Below are positions 21,714-33,486 of a DNA stretch of 64,000 nucleotides, one piece after another. The notes below the pieces were generated by a model. That model had not been told where the DNA came from. It did no database searches and was given only the letters and a program-made list of their open reading frames with translations. How positions within the stretch are numbered: position 1 is the first letter of the stretch; each line of letters starts with the position of its first letter. The DNA lies in the NCBI GenBank assembly GCA_008638375.1, contig CM018035.1, forward strand, positions 4,763,501 through 4,827,500, in the 5' to 3' direction. The stretch comes from Nyssa sinensis (taxonomy: Eukaryota > Streptophyta > Magnoliopsida > Cornales > Nyssaceae). A program made the position numbers and the translations under genes.

Positions 21714-24700
21714 TGTCACGCCCCGAATTCCCGACCGAATCCGGAGACGCGACTGAACGAAACAAAAGAAGAAAATAAAATATAACGTAAGTAAATAAAT
21801 AAATAACAATTTAACTAATTTAGATACAAGCCTATTCCACTAACATAACTCTACATCCATCAATACACATACATTCCTGTTTTTTAAAAAAATTTCGGCA
21901 GAACCTCCTTTGTTTTTCGAGCCTTTTTTCCCCTGATAATCACAATACAACATATATATACAAACACATCACAATCCATCCTCACTCGATGGCCACAATC
22001 TTATCAACGTTAAATATACACCGCCTAATTATACAATCCATCACGTCTACTCCTACACTTAAAGTAAAAGATCACAAATTCCATATTTATTACAATATAC
22101 AATGCCATTTCCATTCTTTTCAGAAACACACCAATCTTTTATAATATCAAAATACGCCCCAAGGGCCCAAATATTCTTCCAAATTTATTTCCTCTCCTTT
22201 CTCCAAGACTTCATCAAGTCCCGCGTACCAGGAGTTTTATCTGAAACCTGTGCCCACGAATGGGTCAGCGCCAACATGCTGGTATGGTACAATACTAATG
22301 CAAGGAACAAAATTAAAACGTGGCATGTGCAAGTGTACATGTATATCTACATGCCTCCCTAATCATTCATATGAGGTGATGGCAATTTATATAATGCATC
22401 CATACAAAATCAATATCACATTCAAGAGTTTCTACAATGCGATGTCAATATGCGTGACGCACACATGCAACTCTATGTCACCCATGTCCCACTTCACGGT
22501 CTGCCCCCGTCAGCCCGTGGGTACTGATGTTGGCCAGAATTTGGGTTTTTCACCACAGGACCTACGCCCTCATAATGCACAGCACCTCGTGCTGACCCAC
22601 ACTATGCTTTCAAGGAATCACACTATGCCAATATGCCATGATTTCATCATGCACTAGTACAGTTCAAATGAAACATCACTTTCATAAGCATATGCAACAT
22701 GCTTTTAAATAATGCATCACAATTAAGATCAACAAATAGCATTTAAATCACAAGGTTTCAAATCTACGTGTCATGCTCGATCAATCTCAACGCTTACGCA
22801 AATCCACATGTCACAATATCAACAATCTTTCTTAAACATAAATCACATATGATGACAACTCAAGAAGTAAATCACAATTCCCAAATAATCTTAAAGAACA
22901 CGGAAGCATATAAACAATCAACTCAAGGGTTCTCAAAGCAATAATTTCTATGTGATCTTCTAGCAGCAGATAAACACAAGAATCATTCAATCAATATGCA
23001 CATCAATCCTAATTTAATCATATTCCTTACTTAGTAAAGTACCATACCTGATCGGGTTATCTCAACCCTAAGAAGTCGTGTCCACTACATAGTCTAATCA
23101 ATTGATGGATAGCTATTAAGTTTTTGACTAAAGTTCCAGGCTCAGTCAACCTTCTAGATGAACGGACAATAACTTCTCTGCGTGAAATTGAGTAAGCCAT
23201 CTCCACTTGAGTTTGCATCATTAAACTCATCTGCTGTTTCCATAACTGTCGCAGTAGGTGCTACAATAGTAGGTCCGGTTGCTGCTGCAACAGCAGCTCT
23301 GCTTGCTGCTACTTCATCTCCTGTAACCTCCCCTCAATTGGACACGAGCTTCCAATCCAACCGATAATGCCCATTCGGCCCAAAACTTCATTTCAGAACA
23401 CATCTCTGCTACAAGCACCATCGTAGGAAACTTGCACAGAAGCAATTGCATTTAGCCCCCCACTGATCGTAGCCCCTGATAAATCAGTCTATCAAATTGC
23501 ACAGCATGAGTTGCTGCACCCCTGCAACTCCAAAATCTCCACCATCCCAATTTAGAATTTGCTTCCCTTCGATGTTCCTTGATACTGCTGCCCCTGAATT
23601 GCAAATCAATTCCTCAATCGTCCGGGTTGCCCAACCGTAAGGATCAAGTTCCCTCTCCTGCACAAAATGCCTAGACAGTGAGTAATCCACCAACGGCTAC
23701 ATCTTCTCCCTCTAAAGGCCTTAAACAACTTCGTGCCCAAGTTCCAACATAACAGTCACCGTCACTCCATGTGTACACTCCAAATCTACGTTTTAAAGTT
23801 CACCCTCCATCGTTAAATTCTCCTGTACCACTCTACTTAATCCCAAGCCACTTCACAAACCGCAACATTCACACAATCCCGGGCTGTATTAAAATCCATT
23901 ACCCGAACCTCCATCGTAGCTACTGTTATTGTTTCTCTCCGTTCAACCTAAAACATCCACACGCACACTCATAAATATATATATATATATATATATCCCT
24001 CTCTAATCTCTGCAATTTCCATAAACTGCTACCTACATACACATACAGATTTCTTTCAATGACCAACAAGCTACTGCAATCCCTTTTTTTCTTAACTGAA
24101 ACCACAAACAACCAAGCTATACAATATCATCTCCAAACACGGCCCTGACCAAATCAGCAAACCCAACCCAATCCAATTCAACCGACCCTACCACTGCTCC
24201 TCAACTTCCTGTGTTCTCAACTGAAACGGTAGAAATGGGGAAACCCCACAAGCCGTAACATCCCCACACAATTTCGAGTCACACAGCCACATCACTTCAC
24301 ACACACACAAATAAATACATACACTGACCTGTTCGGGTTCGAAGATGAGCCAACCAAACCTCGTTGAACCAAAATCCGAAATACTTGTGGCAGAAACAGA
24401 AGAACCCACAAAGTCGTAACATCCACACATACCCACAACACCAACACATTGCTGCTATCAAACCCTCACGGTAGAATCCTCCCTTGCCGCACCTCCGCTT
24501 GCCACAATTCGATCAATGGCGTCCCTGCTTCGTGAATCAACCGAACCAACACAATTCTCTACACCGTTTGCGGCAGCACCGTCATCGTACCCCTATCACA
24601 ACTCCAGTGATGAAACCCCCAAACCAACATGCCGCAACCTTATCCAACAGCAAGACAGCGAGATTTACCCATCACTGCTGCTTCGCGTCCCTCCAATCCG

Positions 24701-25223
24701 TAACACACCGCTCCAATCGCTCCAGGAAAGCCAAAACCCATCGCCACTCCATCGGCCCGTCCGTTTCTCTTTCCCCTTTCTCTCTCTCTCTCTCTGTTTT
24801 CACGCGACTTGCCCCTGTTTTGTTCCCCATCTCTCTCTCGGTTTCCTTCCCCATTTTCTACCCATTAGATAACATACATATTATATATATATATATATAT
24901 ATTTTTTTTTTTCAATAATTTCCTTTAGAAATTTCACAGACATATTTATATATATATATATATATACATGTATATATTTTTTTAAGATTTTTATTTCACA
25001 AATATTAAATTATCTTATGCCGATAAAAACTACCATAAAGCCAGGACTTAATTTGATTATTTATTTACTACTATTGGTTCTCGTTCGGGTCCCATATTGT
25101 ATTCTTATAATTTATGACTCGTATCAATCTCGTGGATTTATTCTTGGCACTTGGTTAACCGGATTAAATATTTTATTTTGTTTTATTTTATTTTAATTTT
25201 ATTTTTTTTTTCAAATCTCTACC
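21714..25223 (-). mobile_element. 3.5-kb LTR-like insertion in unit B (probable solo LTR)
   Basis: Unit A shows the empty site 'tagttgatatggttgg'; in unit B this block sits between two copies of gatat (21709-21713 and 25224-25228), a perfect 5-bp target duplication. The left end TGTCACGCCCCGAATTCC matches the terminal GGGGCGTGACA, on the minus strand, common in large Ty3/gypsy LTRs such as Tekay/Del. The right end is CTCTACC, so the expected terminal CA is not seen and one end may have mutated. No gag-pol is recognisable; instead there are (TA)n and (CT)n tracts and a GC-richer region (about 23150-24850), typical of a long LTR leader. A solo LTR in minus orientation is the best reading; a non-autonomous element is the alternative. 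Confidence 0.75.
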
Positions 25224-27050
25224 GATATGGTTGGTGTTATGTTTGAAAGAGGCTCTTAGTAGCCCTGGTTTTATTTTGTTTCTTTTTCAAGAGAATTCTT
25301 AGAATCAATTGAGAAATCAAAATTTTGCAACGTGATGGATAAGTGCATGTCACGCGCTCGTATATTGTATACATATTAATCATGTTGTGAAATTCCGAAC
25401 TTCATGACTATTGGTAGCATTGTTCTCCTTTCCGGTTTCACCCAAAAAAAAAATTATGAGGGTATCAGATGTGTTCTTTGTTATTCTATTTGCAAAATTG
25501 CTTCTTTTATTTGTTATTTTTAAGATTTAGCAATCTAGTAAAAGTAAAAAATTTATCAAATTTAATGATTTTGAAGATTTGAAATGGGTTACGACTTCTA
25601 ACATCACTGTCCTTCAAAGATAATGCTACTGTCCAATATTCATAGTCAAAGTCTCCCACTAACATTACCAAATCCACCACTATGCCACTCATATTATTAA
25701 ATCACGGTTTTAAATTGGTTGAATCTAAAGTCTCATATTCCAATAGATCATTCAAATTTAAATAGAAAAAAAAAATGCATGTTCGAAGTTTGAATATTTA
25801 GTTAAATTTAGAAAAAAATGGATTTAGAAAAAAAAATTATTTTTATATATTTGGATATAAATTTGGGCTTTTTTTTGTAAATTCAGTGAAATGCAATAAA
25901 ATTTGGTGAAATGCTATAAAAAATTAAAATTTTCAAATTTTGCGAGAAGTAAAAAACAATCATATTGGATTGAGTTTCTGAATTACTAAAAAAAACCATG
26001 TTTTAAAAATAACATGCCAAAATTCAGTGAAATGCAGTCAAATTTGTTGAAATTGTATAAAATATTAAAATTAAAATTAAAATTTTCAAATTTGGCGTGA
26101 AGTCAAGAAAAATCATATTTGGATTGAATTTCTGAACTGGTTAAAAAAAACATGTTTTAAAAATAACATGCCAAACGTAGCAGCTGTCAAGCATTGCCAC
26201 TGCTACCACACTTTGAATATTAAAGAAAAAGTGGGTTGATCTCTCTGAGTATTCCTTTTTTTCACTTCTCATTTTAGGTGACTTGTCTTTAGGGGTAAAG
26301 TAGTACTTTTCTCCTGCTCTATTTCAAGTAAACCATCTCTTAATGTAACCCTTTCTATGACTCAAATTTAAGATGTTGGGGGGGGGGGGGTAAGTAGTCA
26401 CTCTTCACGCATTTTACGTAGATTTCTTTTCTCGTATTATTATATAGAAAAAGAGTGTTGTAATAATTTGGGATCATAAATTGTCTAATTATGTCAAATT
26501 GTATCAATAAATAAGGAGAGAAAGAGACTATATAGGTGTCACTCATCGGCAAGGTGCGAAGGTGAGAGACTCACATAAACATGGCTTATAAGTCACCTTG
26601 CAATGAGTAATGTAATACTACACTTTTCAAGTTTGTATACCGAAATTAAATGTTTTTTTATGAATCAATTAAAAAGCATCTTAGACCAGTTTATGCATCA
26701 AACTAAATCTCTCTTCCTGTGTTGGTCAAGCTCATCCTTTAATCTTAAATTATCAACGATCGGTGCAGAAGAGACTCGAATTCGAGACGCTTAAATTTCA
26801 TTTTCAATGTCTTTATCACTCAATCACAGTTCCAATGGTCTAAAATCACTTTTAAAAAGTAGTTTTAACAAATGAGTGAGGAATATTACCTTGAATAAGG
26901 TCATTACAAAATGTGATATTCAATTAATAAGGCACTATTATGCTATTTGGAATTTCACTTTTGGAAAGTAAAAAAAAAGTTGGGATGTATAAGCACGTAA
27001 TAGGTAACCCCTTTGCAATACAAGTATTTATTACTGCCATTTATGCATTG
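25224..27050. other. AT-rich spacer of unit B
   Basis: Matches 15118-16966 of unit A, including the tandem 150-bp doublet at 25881-26175. No gene is seen. A run of 13 G at 26377-26389 is an expanded form of the 6-G run in unit A. Confidence 0.6.
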
Positions 27051-28575
27051 TAAGGAGAAATGGTTCAAGTTTGAGATTAAACTGATTAATTATTCACATT
27101 AAAAAATTTCCTCCCTCATCGTTGTATTCAAAAAAAAAAAAAAGACAATAATTCGTTAAAAAAAATTAAATTTTAATACAGTTTAAATGAGATTAAACAG
27201 ATTAATTATTCACATTACATACAATAATTGAAAACTTGATGGCCGTGTCTCAAAGACATGTTATGAAGTTGAGTGGCATTCCAAATCCAATGAATGATCT
27301 TTTTGCAGTCAAGGATTGGGCGGCTATTTATTTGGTCCTAAAAATTTTGAAGCTGTTACCCCACCTCAAATTAAATGAGTCCAACTACCCCCAAACCAAT
27401 GGTGCATATTGCCCATGGAAAAATAATGGTTTTTCATATAACAGTGACACTATTTTTATCATAATATTTTATTAAAAAAAAATTATCGATTAATGTAATT
27501 ATTTAAGTGTTAGTGAATTTAATTTTTTAATGCTAATCAATGAAATTTGTTGGTGTTAATCATTTTATGTGAGTGCAAAAGACTTAGTTGAACCAAAAGA
27601 CTAAATTAATTAGTACAAGTACATATAAAGAGACTGCATTTATTAGAATTCGAATAACTACATTTACAAGTAAAAAAATTTGATAAAATGGTAAAGTAAT
27701 AATAACATTACTATAAATAATGTAAGACTAAGACCCGTTTGGTGGAGCGGGCGAAAGCCAAAATCGCAGGTCATACAGCCTGCGATTTTGACTTTACTCA
27801 TACCGGCAAATATTCTCTAAGTAAGCATCTCTTTTTCAGAATGAGATTTTGTCTAAAATGTGTGTTTTATATATTTTTTTTAAAAATACCATTTTCCACA
27901 ATTTTATCAAATTTCGATTGCAAAACAAAATTTAAAAAAATCAGTGTTTAAATAATTTTTACTTTTTACAAGCTTTACTTTTGAATCTAACACTTAGACA
28001 TGACTTAATATATACAATATAAAAAATTTAAAAAAAAATTCATAGTACACAATCATTCTTATACCAATTTTATTAAACACATAAATAACAAATTAATTAT
28101 TCCATTATCAGTTTTATCAAATTTATTCTCAACAATTCAATTCTTTAGAATTAGAAGATTCAAGCAGAGCTCTAAGGATTCGTTTGCCTGATAAATTTGC
28201 GGCGAACATGGATAAATGGCAATTCGTATCCGTGAAAATTAGTATTTGCATATGGCCATATATATATATATATATATAATGACTAGAGATATTATCACCG
28301 AGGAGAAGGAAGAAAGGGACCATTTAACTACTCCATGGCGGCAAATGATGTAGAAATGGTACAAAATATATTGTTGATGATGTCGTCACCGACAATGGGG
28401 TGGTTATGGTTTATAGGCAATTGACATCTAGAATTTTCCAATTTCTTTTCAAATCTATGACCTTAATATATAATTGGGAAGAATTACTTTCAGAAATGTT
28501 CACTAATTTTAAAATCTATCCAAATTGGTCTCTATTTGGGGTTTTTTTCCACTTGATTTTGTCAATAAAACAATA
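27051..28575. other. AT-rich spacer with a perfect hairpin
   Basis: No gene is seen. Two near-identical blocks 'gagattaaac(t/a)gattaattattcacatta' occur at about 27078 and 27189. A perfect 12-bp inverted repeat with an 8-nt loop lies at 27759-27790. A (TA)n run is at 28257-28277. Confidence 0.5.
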
Positions 28576-28819
28576 CTCTATCCGTCTCATTTTTTTAAGA
28601 GTCCTTTATCACTATATATTTTAAGAGTTTCATTTAAAAAGTTAACGTACTTTTAAGTTATAAATTTTTAAAATTATATTTTATTACACCTAATACGAAT
28701 ATAATTTACAATTAAATATGAGCAATATGAAAAATTCAAATAGTTTCAAAATAATAAAACAATACTTCTAAAAAAAGTTAGAATGCCGAAAAGAGATTAT
28801 CATTTTGGGACGGAGGGAG
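28576..28819. mobile_element. Stowaway-type MITE (244 bp)
   Basis: Starts CTCTATCCGTCTCATTTT and ends CATTTTGGGACGGAGGGAG, the classic Stowaway (Tc1/mariner) terminal sequence, and is flanked by TA on both sides. The interior contains 'ttattacacctaat' and 'caatatgaaaaattcaaatag', shared with the copies at 42410-42656 and 49048-49298. It has no coding capacity. Confidence 0.9.
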
Positions 28820-31800
28820 TATTTATTTACAGGTATTATTTACAAATAAATTCAGTTCATTACTGAAATATCAAATTTACAATTAATAAATTCAGATATT
28901 ATTGAGAGATTTGAAACTGTAAAGTCTCAATATATCACTTGCTCAGTAAAACTTTTAATGGAACTAGTACACTTACAGAATAGCGAGGCATTTGGAAGGG
29001 CCTTCCCTGGCCTATGAAAAAGGTTTCAATTATACTGATAGCTAGTATTGAAAGGTTTTGTAATTATTTATATCAAAATTTGTAGTTGACATAGGGCATA
29101 TGTTTTATATTATGACAATTAAATGACATCATTTATTATATATATCAAATTGTAATATGAATGATTATAAAGCTTTTTGTTACTTTTTTAATTTGGTTAC
29201 CATATTTTAAAATATGTTACATGTTAAATTTTAATATGTTGGAGGTACTTTACCACTACTTTTAAACACCTATATTTATCTCTTAGTGGCGACAAAGAGA
29301 GAGTTGGAGGAGTTATGAATCTTATGATCCTCCAAAACTTTAAAATTTTTTATTTTTATCTTTAATTTTTGTTTTGAAAATTAGGATTTGTCTTTTAAAA
29401 GTTTTTATATTTTTATAATAGATATTCTTAAATTTCAATTTGGGTAAATTACACCGATCTCTCCTAAAATTTATAACAATTATACTGACATTTTTTAAAA
29501 TTTTTAAAATTATACTAACTTCTCATATTTTATAAAATAATATATAGACACTTCACTCTGTCTTTTTTTTTCTCTTCAAAATGACAAAACTAATATTTTC
29601 ATAATTTTTTGTCAATTTTTAAAATCTTGACCTTTTTTTTCAATTTTCAAATAAATATTGATAAAATCTTTAAATTTATTTTTATATAAAATAAAAATAA
29701 GTTATTTATCTTAAATTTTTTTAAAATAAAATAATTAATAATTTTTTAAAAATAATTAAAATAAATTAGTTGAAATTAAAAAATATAAATAAAATAAACA
29801 ATTCTATCATTTTAAACAATAAAATTTTCAAAAAAAAAATCTATATATTTATTTTATAAAAATAAAAACAAACAGCATAATTTCATAAATTTATAAATGG
29901 ACAGGATAATTTACGCTTTCAATTTTTATATTCTTACTCTCTTACATCAAAGGTGATTCGCCAGCTGGAAAACGCAGTGATTCATTAATGGCAGCCGCAT
30001 CAGCATCGTACAAAACCCAGCTAATCAGTAAACAACCATAACTCACCCTTTTTTTTTTTTTGATATTGCCATAACTCACCTTAAACTAACCTTTGTAACC
30101 AATTCCCACAACTACCGTGTGAACGCACGGGAACAAACTAGAAATAGTGTTCCCGGGACACCAATGTCGGTGGTTGCTGGAACCGGGTAGAGTTGGGTTA
30201 AGAAGTTTAATGAGATGGTGACAAGAAGCTTGCTAATAATGCGATAGTTATATGGGTTGATTTTTGTTGGAAATTGATTAACATTTTGTTGGAAAATTAC
30301 AAGTTTGTTGTACTCCTACTTTCTTTCATTTTTACTTGATTTCTTATGATTTAAAATAAAGAAAAAAGATATATCCCTTTATGTGTTGGAGTTGTATTTT
30401 GTTGTTATTAATTTTTGATCCATGAGAAAATGTGTTTGATGAATTTTAAATTCTAAAAAATCAAAAAAAAGTTTATAATTTAACAACGGTGATTAACGGT
30501 TATGACGAGGTATAACATCGGACACAATAGTAATGACTGCTTGAGACAATCAAAGAGATTTACGGTTGTCGTGAGCAGATAATTGATAATTTTGTACAAT
30601 TAATAGTAGTTTTTGAATCTATTTGTTTAATGGTCTAATTTTGCTTATTTAATTTATGAGTTATTTAAATAATAAGGAAAACTGAGCTTTTGAAACCGTG
30701 CTTGATATTCAAAACGTACTTAATGAAATAATAGGTTAGGAGAGTTTAATTCTAATCACATTTAAACATTGTTGCATATTTAAGACCATTGACTGATGGA
30801 TGAATCTTAGTTGTATGTGCATTTCATGTGTTGAAACTTGTTACAGGCGTGTGATATGCAAATTTGACTGTGAGAACGGTCATTTTCCCCTGCATTATTC
30901 TTACTAACTCCTTTTTCTTTGTCCTAGTGAGAACTTGACTCTCTGTTTTTTTTTTTGAAAATGAATAAGTTATATCATTAGGCTATTGTCTCCCTTGACA
31001 ACAATTATCCTTTTAAAAATAAGACAAATATTAGTTAATGAAATTTTTTTTAAGAGAGATCGATATAATTTTTTAACAAAAATTTATTGTAATTATTGAA
31101 AAAAGTTTATCAAGAGACTGTAATTAAAATTTATGTATTGTGTGAGATTCACATGTGTCTCACACAAACTCTTAAATTTTTTAGAATATTTCTGATACAA
31201 ATTGCTATTTAGGCTATTTTAAGACTATATTTTGGCATCACTACAACGCCAAAATACTCATTTTTCAATAGTAAAAATAGTAATTTTAATACAATTACTA
31301 TTTTTTTTTTAATTATATCTTTTACCTGTGTGAACGACAAAATTTTATATAATTGACGTAGCTATCCTTGGTGCTATGTTTAGCACCAAAGATGACATTG
31401 TTAAATTTTGGTAGATAGAATAGCAGGCCGTTGAAGGATGACTTTGACGGGGTTGTGCTATAATTTGGCAAGAGCACATTGAATGAACCTAGGGGAAGTT
31501 CTGTAGGTTGCCACGTGTTTTGTCAAAATTTAATGTCAAATATAATACAAATTTCAAAATTATTAAGAGCATTTTTAATGTTAAAAGTTATTTCGGTTAT
31601 GATAAATCTAAATTTTGAGATTACTATAATACCAAAATATTATATTTTTACATTTCTTTTTTTTAATGCTTAAATTTTATTTTTTTTTGATACAACAACC
31701 ATTCTTTTTTTCGATTATTATTTTCAAAATATAACTATATCATTTTCGACCATTAGATTGTAGAATTGTTGCAAAATATAGATCGTAGGATCTAAATTGA

Positions 31801-32600
31801 GTTTACTATTCCTTTTGTTATAATTGATAAAACTTTTAATAAAATTAAATTATAGAAATTTATTTAATTTTTCGTCAAATTTATAAAAACTTATAATACT
31901 GTTACCACGTTTGTTTCATGAATTGGATAATAACAAACGAATTCTTTCCTTCATTATTGACGATAAGGTTAGTAATCCAAATTCTTTCCTCTTATTATAT
32001 TATTCATGCTCTATGTCATTATTTACTCTTAGTATTATTAGTGATTTTTTTTTAAAATACTAGCTTTACAAAACTATTCAGACTAATTTATCTAATCTCT
32101 TTTCTAAACTAGCAAACAAACGTAGATTTAATTTAATGGAGAAATGAACTTAGACCAAGCCTCAATATAGTTCGGCCAATGGAGTTTTGAACAAGCTTGT
32201 GAACTTGATTCAAACTTCAAAAACAATGAAAAAACTTAAGTTAAAGTTTTAGGTGAGGATTAAGATAAAAAAACAGACTAAAACAGTACTAAAATCACCA
32301 TAAATTTAAAGTTGAAAATTTTAGAATTTTGATGAACGATAACTGTCTTCACTAGAAAGATGGCTTAGAAAGATGACTTTGATGAGTCGGGTTGAGTTCG
32401 GATTCGAATTGATCAGTTCAACCACGTGAATGAATTAAATAAAACGGTATTGTTTTAAAAATATTTGAAACATTTTTTTAACACGATTTCATGCTACGAA
32501 CTAAGATATAGATATAACATATTGTTTAACAAATATATTAGACTTCGTCTGAATTACCACATACTATGGGAACATAAAATTTGAGATTTATATTATTCTT
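28820..32600. other. AT-rich spacer with repeat remnants
   Basis: No gene is supported. A repeat at 29440-29880 starts 'gggtaaattacaccgatc' and belongs to a family also seen at 55870-56235 and 57595-57990. A short poly(T) piece at about 30048-30070 is flanked by direct copies of ccataactcacc. An inverted repeat (ttggtgcta/tagcaccaa, 4-nt loop) lies at 31368-31389. Confidence 0.5.
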
Positions 32601-32649
32601 TAGTATTGATATTCCAAATGGTACAAGAATGGAAGATGCCAGTGGTGGT

Positions 32650-33480
32650 AGCCTCACGTGAGAAGGTGGTAAGGATTTTTTTGCCCAATTATATTGGCAC
32701 GTGGTAAGAACCGCCGACAATTCGTAAATGTGGCGCGGCGAAGCACAAAGCAGACGAGCAAAGTACCTAAAAGATAGATTGAGGCTGAGGCCAGCCATGG
32801 CGTCAGCTTGACACGTATCCATACGTGTAGATTTTAAAATTTTCAGACCGTCACATTCGGACGCCAACCTCGCATTCCAATTCGGTTAATTTACAAGGTA
32901 ACGTTATCCAGATTCACGTCCGGGCTGAGGAAACCAGGTGGTCCCCACTTGTTTGCTCGAATCACGTCCGCTGCTTGAGGATCGCTTTTATAACACGACA
33001 AACCACAGCCATGATGTTGGAAGCTAAACTCGACACGTGTTAAACCACGATGTTGGGAGAATTTTGAAACGTTGCTCAAAACGAGGAGAGATCAGCTTTA
33101 ATGGACAGATGGCCTCTATCCAACTGAGAGTTTTCAAATCATAGGCCGCAAGTTCATCATATCTTTTGTACCGTTCAATGTATATTTATTATCACTCCTC
33201 CCGGAAGGGGGCAGGTGCTGGTGGCGGTTTCTTAGTTTTAGAGAGAGAAAGTTGAAGAGCGTGCTGTTTTAGAGCGAGAGAGAGACTAGAGAGAGGGAGC
33301 AAAGTGAAATCTGTAATCTTACCACGAAAAAAAGGGTGTGCTAGAGCTGTTCAATTTGAGAGAGAGAGAGAGAGGTGTGGGTTTTTGCTTCATTTGCTTG
33401 ACGTTGAATGTCTCTGTTTGTTGGTGTTTCCATACCTGCGTCTGAGACTCTAAAAGGCGTTTGTTCTTTAAATTTGTAGG
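32650..33480 (+). promoter_or_regulatory. promoter and 5' leader of the MBD gene, rich in ACGT elements
   Basis: Upstream of the MBD start codon, perfect G-boxes (CACGTG) occur at 32655-32660, 32698-32703 and 33034-33039. A perfect palindrome ACACGTAT-cc-ATACGTGT lies at 32811-32828, with further ACGT cores at about 32916 and 32963. Such elements bind bZIP and bHLH factors, including ABA- and light-responsive ones. GA-rich tracts at 33241-33300 and 33357-33374 look like 5' leader. The transcription start is inferred to be near 33240. Confidence 0.55.
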
Positions 33481-33486
33481 TGAAAA

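Larger units (their letters stand above)
16975..27050. repeat. tandem duplication unit B (6.56 kb plus a 3.5-kb insertion)
   Basis: Second copy of the unit described at 10452-16966. Removing the insertion 21714-25223 and one 5-bp target duplication leaves about 6,561 bp, close to unit A's 6,515 bp. Visible differences include a G run of 13 at 26377 against 6 in unit A, and small indels near 14700/21270. Confidence 0.9.

Noticed and set aside
22102..24918. Several 60-144 codon frames in the 3.5-kb insertion
   Set aside because: None matches retrotransposon proteins or a plant family; composition follows the LTR's microsatellites.
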